26,715 nucleotides of DNA from a virus: the IMG/VR virus record IMGVR_UViG_3300046817_000592, positions 1 to 26,715 of that record; one strand, written 5' to 3'. Position numbers and translations under genes: made by a program. The notes under the pieces are model-generated. The model did not search any database and was not told the DNA's origin. It saw only the letters and a program-made list of their open reading frames with translations. Each line of letters begins with the position of its first letter. Position 1 is the first letter of the stretch. Shown in pieces: positions 8,920 to 17,890 of the stretch.

Positions 8920-11654
8920 AGTGCACACCCGAGTACAACGACGAAACCCGCAGGCTGCAGGCCCGCGAACGCGACTTGCGCCGCGTCGCCAAGGGTGCCG
9001 AAGCAGGCCACTTCGGCGAGGCCATCCGCGCGAAGGCCAACGAGATCATGGACGCCGGCGAAACCGACGAGGCCAAGGTGATCGACCAGACGCATGAGTT
9101 CATCAACGAATTCGCGCCGCACGACAAGTCCGAGATCGCGCACGCGATCACCGACACCACGGCGCGCACGCAGAGTGAAGCCGCCGCGCGGCGTGCTGAA
9201 GTTCGCGCGCGGATCCGCGACCTGGAACACGTCAACGAAGGCCTCGACGCCGGCGAGGCCAAGCGCACCGCCGCGGCGACCGCGAAGGAAAAGGCGCGAC
9301 TGACCAACCAGATCACCGACCTGTCGCGGCAGCTCGCCTTCGCCGTCAGGAACGCGCGCGAGAAGGGAACGCCGATCGACACGCCCGAGATCACCGCGCT
9401 GCGCGAGAAGCGTGACGCGCTCAAGCAAGAGCGCGACATGCAGGAACCCTCGCCGCCGCCGACGCGGCCGGTGGATCCGAATATCGCGAAGAACAAGGCC
9501 GAGCAGGCGCGCGTCGCAAAGCGCATGGAAGTCCTGAAGGAGAAGATCGCCAACCGCGACGCCGCACCGACCGCGAAGAAGGCCAAACCGCAGTGGGACG
9601 AGAAAACCACGCAGATGCGCGAGGAGTATAAAAAGCTAAAAGAGCAGCACGACGCGCTGCAGGAAAAACCCGCGCCGAAGGATCCGGAAACGGCGCGCAA
9701 CGAGCGCGAGGTCAAGCGGCTCGAGAACGAGGTCGCCAAGCTCGATGAGCAGATCGCCAAAGGCGAAGCGGACGCGAAAAAGGGCAAGCTGCAAGGACCG
9801 GAAATCGAACGAATCGCCGAGCTGAAAGCCGAGCGCGCGGCCAAGCAGAAAGAGGTGAACAACATGCGGCCGTCGCCGGAAGCCACGCGCCCGGCCGATC
9901 CCATGGTCGCCAAGAACAAGGCGGCCATCACGCGCCTGGGGAAACGGGAAAAGGAGTTGAGCCGGCAGCTGGCCGAAAACGACTTTCCGGAGGAGGGCGC
10001 CGGCAAGCGCACGCCACCGAATTACAGCGAGGAGGTCAAGCAGGCGCGGCTGCGCGTGCGGGAGCTGGAAAACCAGATCGAATTCCACGTGCAGAAGGGC
10101 GAACGCCTGAACGCGCCGTGGCACAAAAAGCTGATGGGCGCCGTGCACGCGGGACACCTGTTCAACATCTTCACCTCGTACCTGGTGCACAAGAAACTCG
10201 CCGCGGCCGTCCTGGGTGGACACGCCAAGGAGTTTCTCTCGAGCGGCACGATCAGCGTCCTCAAGATGATTCCGGCCATCGCGCGGATCGCCGAGATGTC
10301 GCACGACTACGGCGCCGGCATGACGGCCGCTGGGCTCAAGGCGCGTTACGGTGCGCTCGGCGGTCTGATCAAGGACACCGCGCACGGCATCGTCACGCTG
10401 CAGGCCAAGGGCGCGGCGCTGGAAACGCTCAAGCACGGCGCCTCGAAGCTCGAGATGGCGCTGGGAGATCCCGGCAAAATGTCCGACGCGGCCTACTCGC
10501 ACCTTGGCACGCTGACGGAGGCGATGCAGACGGAGGGCAAGATGGGCAAGGCAGCGGAAGTGGCGCGCGTCCTGGCCGCGTATCCGGCGCGCTCGCACGG
10601 TTTCATCAAGCAGTTCCTGTCGCACCCGGCCTACTACGAATCGCTGGCGAACCAGCGCATCCAGATGGGCAAGGCGCTGAAGAAAGCCGGCCTGACTGAC
10701 GCCGAGATCGAGTCGCACATGAACCTGGAGTCGGTGCAGGCGTCGATGCAGGACCGCGCGATGGCGCGCGCCTACGACGAAAAGATGCAGGGCAAGAATC
10801 GCTGGAACGACGCGATGATCGCGCACATCCGCGATCTGGAAAAATCCGACCATCCGTTCGCCAACGCGGTGGCCTTCATCGAGCGCTCGCTGCTGCCGGT
10901 CGCGCGCGTGGGTCCGAACGTGTTCAAGCAAGGCACCTCGCTGCTGTTCGGTGGCGTCAAGGCCGCGCTCGAGGCCGCCGGCAAGGGCGAGATGACGCCC
11001 GATCGCGCCGACTACATTATGAAAAACATCGGCTCGCAGGGCGTGGGCGCGATCCTCGTCGCGACGGGTGCGGTGTTCGCCGACCAGATCGGCGGTGTTC
11101 CCGGCGCGGAGCCGAAAAAGAAGAAGCAGCCGGGGGATACGGAAGAGCCGATCAAGCCGGGCGACGCCTCGCTCTTCGGGCTCGACGTTGGAGCCGAAGC
11201 GTTCCACGGTGCGCCGGCGGCGATGCTGCAGATCGGCGCCAGCCTGCGGCATCTCTACCAGGACGAGATGAAGATGTCGAAGGACCAGTCGATCAACGCC
11301 ACCCTGATTTCGCTGGGCAGCGCGAGCGGAAAAACCCTGTGGCACTGGGGCATCCGGACCCTGCCGATCACCGACCAGATCCGGCGGATTTCCAACACGC
11401 TCGACTACGGGCGCCGGCACGGCAAGGACGGCAACCCGTGGAGCGAGGTCGGCGGCAACGTACTGCGGAGCATGCTGGTCCCGACCGGCCTGCAGCAGTA
11501 CGCCCAAGCCACCGATCCGAACCAGCACTACACGCGGCCGCGCAACGTCAAGGAAGACATCGAGCAAGGCCTTCCCGACGAGCTGTTCGGTCTGGCCCCC
11601 GGCACGAAATTCCGCGGGGAAGTTCCCCACACCGGCCCTCTCATTCCCAAGTAA
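8916..11654 (+). CDS. Large internal virion/ejection protein with repeated coiled-coil units
   Basis: This is a 912-residue protein. ATG 8916 overlaps the upstream TGA (ATGA); an in-frame TTG at 8904 is a less likely start. The N-terminal ~400 residues are long charged helices built from a repeated unit. Copies of a TRP(V/A)DP..AKNKA motif lie about 142 residues apart (near residues 181 and 323), each followed by a K-R...L coil and a P-x-x-x-E element. The C-terminal ~500 residues are less charged and Gly/Ala-rich, with a hydrophobic stretch near 11041-11100 (GVGAILVATGAVFADQIGG) that could cross a membrane. Size, position and composition fit the large ejected core proteins of podoviruses (T7 gp16-like role), but sequence identity to a named family cannot be claimed. 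Confidence 0.6.
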   Translation: MKCTPEYNDETRRLQARERDLRRVAKGAEAGHFGEAIRAKANEIMDAGETDEAKVIDQTHEFINEFAPHDKSEIAHAITDTTARTQSEAAARRAEVRARIRDLEHVNEGLDAGEAKRTAAATAKEKARLTNQITDLSRQLAFAVRNAREKGTPIDTPEITALREKRDALKQERDMQEPSPPPTRPVDPNIAKNKAEQARVAKRMEVLKEKIANRDAAPTAKKAKPQWDEKTTQMREEYKKLKEQHDALQEKPAPKDPETARNEREVKRLENEVAKLDEQIAKGEADAKKGKLQGPEIERIAELKAERAAKQKEVNNMRPSPEATRPADPMVAKNKAAITRLGKREKELSRQLAENDFPEEGAGKRTPPNYSEEVKQARLRVRELENQIEFHVQKGERLNAPWHKKLMGAVHAGHLFNIFTSYLVHKKLAAAVLGGHAKEFLSSGTISVLKMIPAIARIAEMSHDYGAGMTAAGLKARYGALGGLIKDTAHGIVTLQAKGAALETLKHGASKLEMALGDPGKMSDAAYSHLGTLTEAMQTEGKMGKAAEVARVLAAYPARSHGFIKQFLSHPAYYESLANQRIQMGKALKKAGLTDAEIESHMNLESVQASMQDRAMARAYDEKMQGKNRWNDAMIAHIRDLEKSDHPFANAVAFIERSLLPVARVGPNVFKQGTSLLFGGVKAALEAAGKGEMTPDRADYIMKNIGSQGVGAILVATGAVFADQIGGVPGAEPKKKKQPGDTEEPIKPGDASLFGLDVGAEAFHGAPAAMLQIGASLRHLYQDEMKMSKDQSINATLISLGSASGKTLWHWGIRTLPITDQIRRISNTLDYGRRHGKDGNPWSEVGGNVLRSMLVPTGLQQYAQATDPNQHYTRPRNVKEDIEQGLPDELFGLAPGTKFRGEVPHTGPLIPK

Positions 11655-11660
11655 CCGCTG

Positions 11661-12860
11661 ATGAAAAGCTTCCTGCAGCTGTTCCGGGCCAACAAGGGCA
11701 TCTGGGTCGATCCCGACGCGACCGTGGGCGCGGTGATCGGCGAGGATTTGTTCATTCGCCTGGACGACGGCTCGCTGGCGCTGTTCGAGCCCACTGCCGG
11801 CAACATCGTCACGGGTGACGGCTCCGTCACGCCGGTCGCGCTGACCGAGCAGTCGAGGCAGAAGCGCCTCAACGGCAGGAGCGTGAAGAGCGGCAGCACC
11901 ACCACGACCGCGATCACGCGCAGCGAGAACCGCCTCCTCCTGTCGCGCGGCGGCGGCCTGGCCACGCCGGGCAGCAACTCCGGTTACCAGCCGGCGAACA
12001 GTCCGGCGACGCCGCAAACGAACTTCGACCTCGATCCGCACATGATCGCGGATCTGCCGGCCGCGCTGGCGGGTGGCAGCTCGCTCGTCCGCACGGTCAC
12101 GCAACCCGCGCACGGGTTCGGGGCCGGCGACGTGCTGCAGATCAGCGGATCCGGCACGTACTCGAAAGCCAAGGCCGACACGCCGGCGAACGCGGAGGTC
12201 GTCGGCATCGTCGTGCAGGTGGTCGACGCGAGCCATTTCAAGCTGTGCGTGGGCGGCTATATTTCCGCCTTCGCGGGCCTCGTTGCGGACACGGTCTACT
12301 TCCTCAGTCCGACGACGGCGGGGACGCTGACGGCGCTCGAGCCTTCGACGGCGGGGCAGATCTCCAAGCCGCTTTTGTGGGCCGACACCGCGGTCAGTGG
12401 CTACCTTTTCAACATGCGCGGCAAGACGGTCGGCGGGGCCGGCGCGGGCGGCGCGGGGGCGAAAAAGTACCCTTTTCCCTTCAGCGATTCGACGCAGTCG
12501 ACCAAGTACGACGCGACGACGAAGCTCTCTCTCGGCTCGAAGTTTTTCGATCCGAACGATGCAAGCTGGGGCCTGTCGGCGACGTCGGTCATCACGTTCA
12601 ACATGCTGCTCGAGACAACCAACGCGGCGATCACGGTGCAGGGCGATCTGAATCGCGAAACCGGCACCGGCGCACCGGCGTTGATCGCGACGACGGCGGC
12701 GGTCAACGGCTTGACCACGTCGCTGGTCACGACGCCCGTGTCAGCGTCTTTCCGGCCCGGCGCGAACGCCGGAATCTTCACCGCCGAATGCTGGATCACG
12801 GCGGCCAACGGCAGCGATCGCGCGACCTGTCGCGGCGCATGGCTTGAGGTACAACCCTGA
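11661..12860 (+). CDS. Tail fibre or tail-spike-associated virion protein
   Basis: This is a 399-residue protein. Residues ~115-260 resemble a short beta domain common in phage appendage proteins (HGFGAGDVLQISGSGTYSKA, then VVDASHFKLCVGGY, DTVYFLSPTTAGTLTALEP). A Gly/Ala hinge (GGAGAGGAGAKKYPFPF, ~268-285) leads to a beta-rich C-terminal domain (~286-399). The start follows the previous TAA by six bases with only a weak ribosome site. Its stop overlaps the next ATG (TGATG at 12858-12862), where GAGGT precedes the start. It opens the four-gene receptor-binding cluster and probably attaches the fibres to the tail, though that is inference from position. Confidence 0.65.
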   Translation: MKSFLQLFRANKGIWVDPDATVGAVIGEDLFIRLDDGSLALFEPTAGNIVTGDGSVTPVALTEQSRQKRLNGRSVKSGSTTTTAITRSENRLLLSRGGGLATPGSNSGYQPANSPATPQTNFDLDPHMIADLPAALAGGSSLVRTVTQPAHGFGAGDVLQISGSGTYSKAKADTPANAEVVGIVVQVVDASHFKLCVGGYISAFAGLVADTVYFLSPTTAGTLTALEPSTAGQISKPLLWADTAVSGYLFNMRGKTVGGAGAGGAGAKKYPFPFSDSTQSTKYDATTKLSLGSKFFDPNDASWGLSATSVITFNMLLETTNAAITVQGDLNRETGTGAPALIATTAAVNGLTTSLVTTPVSASFRPGANAGIFTAECWITAANGSDRATCRGAWLEVQP

Positions 12861-13798
12861 TGGCCTTTCCCCTTCCGACCCTGAGCAAAGCGTGGCAGAT
12901 GAGTTGCAACAACGCGATTGCAGCGCAAGGCACGCTGCTCGCGGACGTTCGCTTGATGTGGCGCACGATCAAGAATCAAATGCTCGCCTTCGCCGCGTCG
13001 CCCTTCGTGGTCAAGTACAGTTGCAACAGCGTCGTCGCAGGCGTTCCCGGCGATGGCATCGACCGTTGGGTGACTGATGCAAATCTGGTGTGGAACCAGA
13101 GCGGCGGCGCGCACTCGTGGATCGTGCTTGGTCAGTCGGGGATCCTGTCAACGACTCAAGTTCTAATTTCCCTGTCTCCCGTCAGCGGCAGCAACCCGCA
13201 GACCATCAAGTACGCAGTTTCAAACGCCGGGTTCACCGGCGGATCCACGACGCTCGATCCGACAGCGACAGATGCAACCCTCGTCGTGAGTGCCGCGAGT
13301 GTCCCGAATTTTTCCACCGACTTGGCGACACGCTGGTCGGTGATGCAAACGAACGACGGGCAATGCACAAGGATCATCGTGTTCGCGGGCGGCAATCTCG
13401 CCTTTCAGGGCTTCATCGACAAGCTGGCGAATCCTACGACGGGGTACTCGAATGGTGGAGTGATCGGCTTCAGTGCCAGCGCGGGCATAAATGTTTTGAA
13501 CGTAGGACAAACGAATCAGGCCGGTGGCTCCAGCACAACGCAGGCCGCGTGGGAATCAGCGGCTGGCCTTGCCATCCCCAACGACATGAGCGGTCTTTGG
13601 GACATGTTTCCTTGCTCCGCTTTCGGCCTCACCGTTGGAGCGAGGGGGCGGATGGGAACCTTTCAAGACATGTGGGTCGGATCGTCCGGAATCGCGACCG
13701 GCGATGTGTATCCGCTGACCGGCTCGCCTGCCGCGCAATTCATCCAAGTCGGCCAAGTCATCCACCCTTGGAACAACGGCCCGGTGAACCTGTCGTGA
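12860..13798 (+). CDS. Tail fibre/receptor-binding region virion protein (lower-GC gene)
   Basis: This is a 312-residue protein. The N-terminal helix ([12 protein letters not shown]...[11 protein letters not shown]) is followed by [15 protein letters not shown] and [27 protein letters not shown] element leads into a beta region. The C-terminus is [12 protein letters not shown]...[13 protein letters not shown]. The D-x-RW/HSWIVL pattern recurs, as far as I recall, in appendage proteins of several phages of Gram-negative bacteria. Sampled lines in its middle are about 53-58% G+C, against about 70% in a sampled line of the internal-protein genes, consistent with a swapped host-range cassette. 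It overlaps both neighbours (TGATG before, GTGA after). Not an Mtd-like variable protein: no template repeat or reverse transcriptase is present. Confidence 0.65.
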   Translation: MAFPLPTLSKAWQMSCNNAIAAQGTLLADVRLMWRTIKNQMLAFAASPFVVKYSCNSVVAGVPGDGIDRWVTDANLVWNQSGGAHSWIVLGQSGILSTTQVLISLSPVSGSNPQTIKYAVSNAGFTGGSTTLDPTATDATLVVSAASVPNFSTDLATRWSVMQTNDGQCTRIIVFAGGNLAFQGFIDKLANPTTGYSNGGVIGFSASAGINVLNVGQTNQAGGSSTTQAAWESAAGLAIPNDMSGLWDMFPCSAFGLTVGARGRMGTFQDMWVGSSGIATGDVYPLTGSPAAQFIQVGQVIHPWNNGPVNLS

Positions 13799-14058
13799 CC
13801 GCGCGCGACGGCTACTTTTTGGGCGGGGTCGTAGTCGCTCCGCAACTGGGCGGCAACGAAGGAACCGTCAGCGCCGACAATGGCTACCTCGCCGTCTTCG
13901 GCATCGTCACGACCACCGCCCCGCCGACCTACAAGAACCAAGGTTGGTACGCGGCGGGCGCGGTCTGGGAATCGTGGGTCACGACCGGCGCACCGAGCAC
14001 GGCACCGCCGAGCGGCCACACGCTGACCAATCTCAGCTACGTGGTACTGCCGCCGTGA
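13795..14058 (+). CDS. Small virion-cluster protein, 87 residues
   Basis: The GTG start at 13795 overlaps the previous TGA (GTGA). The whole 87-residue protein reads as one beta-rich domain: [30 protein letters not shown], then [17 protein letters not shown] and [11 protein letters not shown]. It lies inside the fibre cluster and ends in another GTGA overlap. It is not recognised, but size, composition and position suggest a fibre chaperone, adaptor or small attachment domain. Confidence 0.7.
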   Translation: MTARDGYFLGGVVVAPQLGGNEGTVSADNGYLAVFGIVTTTAPPTYKNQGWYAAGAVWESWVTTGAPSTAPPSGHTLTNLSYVVLPP

Positions 14059-16085
14059 GCCAGTCCGCACTGGCCGACACCATCGGCGCCGTCGGCGCGA
14101 CCGGGCCGACCGGAGCCACCGGCGCCGGCGTCACGGGCGCCACCGGCGCAACAGGCGCAACAGGCGCCACGGGTGTAGGCACGCCTGGCGCAATCGGGGC
14201 GACCGGACCCACCGGCGCGACCGGCGCCGGCGCAACGGGCGCCACCGGCCCCACCGGCGCGACCGGCCCGACGGGCGCCACCGGATCCGGCTCGCTCGGC
14301 TCGCTCGGCGCGATTGGCTCGAACCCGAACGCCACCGCGATGACGCTCGCCGCCAGCGTCCTCAACCTTGAGCCGGCCAACCAGTCGTTCGGCGGCGTGG
14401 TCACGACCGGCGCGCAGGCGTTCGCCGGTGCGAAGACCTTCGCCCAGGTGATCAGCAGCTCCTCGTTCGATCTGCCCACGACGGCCAGCGCGACCGTCGG
14501 CGTGATCCGCATCAACGGGGTGCCGGTCCTGCATTCCTTCGGCGGCGGTGCCACGCCCAACTTCTTCCTCGGCGCGGGCGCCGGCAACTTCACGCTGACC
14601 GGGTCCGACAACGTGGCCCTGGGACGCTCTGCCGGCGGCGCCTTGACGACGGCGGGCAACAGCGTGTTCCTCGGCCGCGAGGCCGGCAAGTCGAACCAGA
14701 GCGGCGGCGGCACGGTCGCCATCGGCTCCAACGCGGTCGCGACCAACGTCAGCGGCGCGCAGAATACCGGCGTCGGCAACGTCGCGCTGCAACTGTGCAC
14801 CTCGGGGCTGAACGCGGCCGTCGGCAACGGTGCGTTGCAGAATCTTTCCACCGGGGCGCAAGGCACCGCCATCGGCCACTCGGCCGGCGGCAACGTCACG
14901 ACGGCCAACTTCGCCATCGCCATCGGCTACGGCGCGCAGCCCGCCAGTGCGACCGCCGACGGCGGCATGTCCATCGGCAACATCATCTACGGGTTCGGCA
15001 ACACCGGATCCGGCGCGACGGTGTCCACCGGCCGGCTATCGTTCGGCTCGAATGCCGACGACGGCGTCTACAAGGTGCAGATCTACGGGCCGGCCGCTTT
15101 TTACGGCGGCAATCCCTACATCCCGAGCGCCTACCTGGACTTCGGCGCGACCACGCGGCAGATGATCTCGCTGTGGGGATCTGGCAGCTACGGCATCGGC
15201 GTGCAGTCGAACGCGCAATACAACCGCAGCCCCGGCGGTTTCGCTTGGTTCAAGAACGGCGTGCACAACGACGCGACCAACAATCCTGGCGCCGGCGGCA
15301 CCTTGCTGGCGTCGCTGGACGCCAGCGGCAATTTCGTCATCCCCGGCAACCTGACGGCCGCGAACTTCCCCGGCGCCAGCAGTGGCGTCACCACGATGGC
15401 GAACATCGGCGCGGCGCCGAACCTGCAGGGCGCGTCGATCAGCGGCGCGACCCTCACGCTGCAGCCGGCGAGCGCGGGCTTTGGCGGCGTGATGACCTCG
15501 GGCACGCAGACCATCGCGGGCGCCAAGACCTTCAGCGGCTCGATCTCCTGTTCGGTGCAGGTGGCACCGTACTACGACATCGGCATCTTCACTGGCAGCG
15601 GCGTGACGATCAACTGGGGCGCCGCGACCAACCAGGCGATGGCCCCGAACGGCGCGGCCAACGTCACCATCGCGTTCTCGGCCCCGCCGGCCAGCTGCAT
15701 CTGCGTCGTCAACATCTACGCCGGCGTGAACGTGGCCTTGAGCTGGCCCTTGAGCGTTCACGGCATGCCGCCGGCGAACCTCACCGCGGGCAGAAACACG
15801 GTGTGTGTTTTTTACTTCGACGGCAGCTCGATCTACTACTACATCAGTGGCGCGACCAACGCGCTCCTGACCAAGGAGGAGCAGCAGGAGATCATGCTCC
15901 GGTCGGCCGTCGCCGCGAAGAAAAACGCCGCCGTGAAGGCCGCCAAAACGCGCGCGCTGAAGCGCCTCGCCGCCGCGAAGCTCGCTAAATCAACCCCAGC
16001 TGGACGGGCGAGCAGTCAAGGACGGGCTCGACGCGGACCAATTCTGGCGGCTCGAAAACGGAGGCCATCTGGGAAAGAGGCGTGA
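14055..16085 (+). CDS. Tail fibre with collagen-like shaft
   Basis: This is a 676-residue protein starting with GTG at 14055 (GTGA overlap). Residues ~11-80 are Gly-X-Y triplets dominated by [12 protein letters not shown], a collagen-like trimeric shaft found in many phage fibres. Residues ~85-140 are a short domain containing [18 protein letters not shown]; a similar element recurs near ~470-500 ([18 protein letters not shown]). Between them, ~170-300, are repeats of the [19 protein letters not shown] type, like trimeric adhesin or fibre beta-roll repeats. The C-terminal domain (~500-620) is beta-rich and probably the receptor-binding tip. The last ~60 residues are Lys/Arg/Ala-rich, and the final 34 codons overlap the antisense gene 15985-16590, so the natural C-terminus may have changed. 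Confidence 0.82.
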   Translation: MSQSALADTIGAVGATGPTGATGAGVTGATGATGATGATGVGTPGAIGATGPTGATGAGATGATGPTGATGPTGATGSGSLGSLGAIGSNPNATAMTLAASVLNLEPANQSFGGVVTTGAQAFAGAKTFAQVISSSSFDLPTTASATVGVIRINGVPVLHSFGGGATPNFFLGAGAGNFTLTGSDNVALGRSAGGALTTAGNSVFLGREAGKSNQSGGGTVAIGSNAVATNVSGAQNTGVGNVALQLCTSGLNAAVGNGALQNLSTGAQGTAIGHSAGGNVTTANFAIAIGYGAQPASATADGGMSIGNIIYGFGNTGSGATVSTGRLSFGSNADDGVYKVQIYGPAAFYGGNPYIPSAYLDFGATTRQMISLWGSGSYGIGVQSNAQYNRSPGGFAWFKNGVHNDATNNPGAGGTLLASLDASGNFVIPGNLTAANFPGASSGVTTMANIGAAPNLQGASISGATLTLQPASAGFGGVMTSGTQTIAGAKTFSGSISCSVQVAPYYDIGIFTGSGVTINWGAATNQAMAPNGAANVTIAFSAPPASCICVVNIYAGVNVALSWPLSVHGMPPANLTAGRNTVCVFYFDGSSIYYYISGATNALLTKEEQQEIMLRSAVAAKKNAAVKAAKTRALKRLAAAKLAKSTPAGRASSQGRARRGPILAARKRRPSGKEA

Positions 16086-16590
16086 GCAGGCGATTCTGGA
16101 TCGACCGGCAGTCGTAGGAAAAAGTACACTTTTTGACGATTTCGCCTTCCTTGTGGTCGACGCCTTTTTCCTCGAGCAGCTCGCGCGTGCAGCACCCGCA
16201 CACGTAGACGGTGTGGTACGAATCGATGTCGTGCTTGTCGGTGCACTGGATGCTCATAAAGAGGTAGCCGAACACCCGCTGGTGGTCGTAGCGCAGCTTC
16301 GAGACATTGCTTTCGTATTTGCCCAGCGGCGGCCGCGTGCAGTGCGCGCTCTTGGCTTCCCATCGCTGCCCGAAGATCTCGTAGTCGTAGCGCGTGTCGC
16401 CCTTGCTGTACTTGAAGGGGATCCGGAACCGCTGCAGCAGAAATTCCGCCACGACCTCGCCGGTGAAACCGACGAAAGCCCGTGGCCAATCCTGGTCGCC
16501 GAAGGGCGCGTTTCGATGGGCCGGCGGACAGTTCCGGATGCGCTCATGCGCCTGTTCGCGGAAGTCGCTGTCGAGGCCGACGATGATCAT
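15985..16590 (-). CDS. Candidate PD-(D/E)XK nuclease, antisense to the late operon
   Basis: This is a 201-residue protein (ATG at 16590; a TTG at 16650 is possible but has no better ribosome site). Residues ~42-50 read [10 protein letters not shown], giving the helix-1 Glu. Residues ~64-78 are [20 protein letters not shown], giving D...E-A-K as in the PD-(D/E)XK core. Later, VCGCCTREL and KKCTFSYDC form a possible metal-binding knuckle. It points against the tail-fibre gene, overlaps that gene's 3' end by 101 bases, and is cut off from the leftward operon by a terminator hairpin. The role could be homing, DNA degradation or exclusion of rivals; none can be chosen from sequence. A TGCGATACT extended -10-like element lies at about 16603-16611 (minus strand). 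Confidence 0.7.
   Translation of the reverse strand: MIIVGLDSDFREQAHERIRNCPPAHRNAPFGDQDWPRAFVGFTGEVVAEFLLQRFRIPFKYSKGDTRYDYEIFGQRWEAKSAHCTRPPLGKYESNVSKLRYDHQRVFGYLFMSIQCTDKHDIDSYHTVYVCGCCTRELLEEKGVDHKEGEIVKKCTFSYDCRSIQNRLLTPLSQMASVFEPPELVRVEPVLDCSPVQLGLI
16119..16134. repeat. AT-rich perfect inverted repeat inside the nuclease gene
   Basis: AAAAAGT-AC-ACTTTTT is a 7-base perfect inverted repeat with a 2-base centre, sitting in an otherwise GC-rich coding region. It contains one of four AAAAAGTAC/GTACTTTTT copies in the window (see findings). It could be a protein-binding site or simply the codons for K-C-T-F-S. Confidence 0.5.
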
Positions 16591-16658
16591 CGAGGCCAAG
16601 TATCGCACGCGCGTTGCATGGCGACCGCGCACTGCTCGGCGGCACCGCAACCGTAATC

Positions 16659-16672
16659 TGCAAAAAGTGCAA
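16659..16672. promoter_or_regulatory. Short AT-rich inverted element upstream of the nuclease gene
   Basis: The sequence TGCA-AAAAG-TGCA forms a small inverted repeat in the 114-base gap (16591-16704) between two leftward genes. It lies upstream of the nuclease start and beside the terminator. It may be an operator or promoter element. No convincing -35/-10 pair could be placed. Confidence 0.35.
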
Positions 16673-16680
16673 ATGAAGAA

Positions 16681-16705
16681 GGGGCGCGAAAGCGCCCCTT
16701 TTTTT
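16681..16705 (+). terminator. Intrinsic terminator for the late plus-strand operon
   Basis: GGGGCGC (16681-16687), loop GAAA, GCGCCCC (16692-16698), then seven T (16699-16705). The stem is perfect and the U-run follows it on the plus strand, so it stops rightward (late) transcripts. Reading leftward, the stem is followed only by a mixed TTCTTCATTT, so termination of the early operon here would be weaker. It lies about 600 bases past the end of the last late gene, on the far side of the antisense nuclease gene. Confidence 0.9.
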
Positions 16706-17874
16706 CAGCGGCGTTCCTGCAGGAGATCTTCGCGATCCGCCAGAATGCCGGCAGCCTCGCCGGTCGAAACCAATCCGGCCGGGATCGGCTCACTGGCCTC
16801 CATATCGACGCCGCCCGCGGTGAAGGTGCGCGCGTCGAACACGTTGAATTTCGGCGCGGTAACGGCGCACTCGAACCCGTTCCAAGTGAAGCGGCTCGCG
16901 CCGCGGATGTGTTCGTGCACAGTGGATGTCTTGCCGTCCCTGATGCGCTGATGCTCCTTCACGTAGTGCACGATCCGGCGCCTGCTGCCGTCCGGACACA
17001 GGGCCGTGCGATCGCGATCCTTGAAGTAGTACTTCGTGCGGTTCGGGCCGACCAGGAACGTCGCCCGCGCGCCGCTCTTGCGAACGCCGACCGTCCAGCT
17101 GATCCCGATGCGCTGGTGCGCGTCGATGGCCCAGCCGACGAATTCGGCAACCTCTTGCGGCGTGTGCTTTTCGTAGATGATGCTGCCGTGGTCGAACGAT
17201 TCCCGGCGAATGTGACTGGGTGCGCCCCGGCGATGCCGGATCTCATGCCACTCCGGATGCCGGTACTGCAGCATGGTGATCACGCCGGTCGCGCGGTCCA
17301 CGCTGGCGTAGCCGCTGCACCAGTACGTGCGCGAGGCGCCGTGCACGCGCTGCTCTTTCGCGCTCCATGCCACGCGGATCCCGACCGACACCTGACAGAC
17401 GATTCCGGTGGTCAGCTCGACGTTGTACGGAACGCCCTTCATCCGCTGAATGTATACAAATTCAGGGTAGTACCGGGTGTCGTCGTCATTGTGGGTTTCT
17501 GGATTGCCTCCCGTCGACATCGACACGAAGATAAAGGTCGGGATTTTTTCCGGTGCGTCCACCAGTGCGCCGATCCGATAGGCCTTGCCGTTTTCGACCA
17601 CCAGAGGGCCGAGTTTGCGGAAGGCGGTCCTGCTGTCGCGGTCGAGGCCGGCGCCGCGCGGGATGCGTTTGGTCAGTCCCTCGAACGTCGTGTCGAGTGA
17701 GTCGAGCAGATCCGACAGGGTCCAATCCCAGTCGCCCAGTCGAGTGCGCTTTTTCTTCGGTGCATCAGGAAGAACAGGTGTCGCAGGTGCCGCAGGTGTC
17801 GCAGCCTTCCAGCGAAAAAGCCCAGCGATGCGGTCGAACAGCGAGCGCAGCGCGGCTGAGAACATCAGAGTCAT
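16705..17874 (-). CDS. Unrecognised 389-residue protein, last gene of the leftward operon
   Basis: The start ATG at 17874 is preceded by a good ribosome site (AAAAGGAAA). The N-terminus (1-25) is hydrophobic/basic (SAALRSLFDRIAGLFRW), perhaps membrane-associated, followed by a Pro/Ala linker encoded by a short CAGGTGTCG-type repeat (about 17767-17805) and KKKRTR. The main body (~45-360) is a mixed alpha/beta domain with many Trp/Tyr/His residues: GDWDWTLSDLLDSL, FIFVSMSTGG, DDDTRYYPEFVYIQR, VEFVGWAIDAHQRIG-like and SRFTWNGFECAV segments. No nuclease, kinase or methylase motif is evident. It is the longest protein of unknown function in the operon and ends exactly at the terminator. Confidence 0.75.
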   Translation of the reverse strand: MTLMFSAALRSLFDRIAGLFRWKAATPAAPATPVLPDAPKKKRTRLGDWDWTLSDLLDSLDTTFEGLTKRIPRGAGLDRDSRTAFRKLGPLVVENGKAYRIGALVDAPEKIPTFIFVSMSTGGNPETHNDDDTRYYPEFVYIQRMKGVPYNVELTTGIVCQVSVGIRVAWSAKEQRVHGASRTYWCSGYASVDRATGVITMLQYRHPEWHEIRHRRGAPSHIRRESFDHGSIIYEKHTPQEVAEFVGWAIDAHQRIGISWTVGVRKSGARATFLVGPNRTKYYFKDRDRTALCPDGSRRRIVHYVKEHQRIRDGKTSTVHEHIRGASRFTWNGFECAVTAPKFNVFDARTFTAGGVDMEASEPIPAGLVSTGEAAGILADREDLLQERR

Positions 17875-17890
17875 GTGTCGTTTCCTTTTT

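Noticed and set aside
9636-12236. An 866-codon open frame on the minus strand, plus similar long frames at 44-2035 (+) and 7705-8928 (-)
   Set aside because: They are antisense or out-of-frame shadows of clear plus-strand genes; their products are Arg/Gly/Ala/Asp-rich low-complexity sequence typical of GC-rich DNA.
12860-16085. Diversity-generating retroelement in the tail-fibre region
   Set aside because: No reverse transcriptase, template repeat or Mtd-like C-terminal variable region was found in the window.
17446-17465. Palindrome CTGAATGTATACAAATTCAG as an operator
   Set aside because: Inner and outer arms are offset by one base, so it is not a true dyad; it lies inside a coding region with no promoter nearby.
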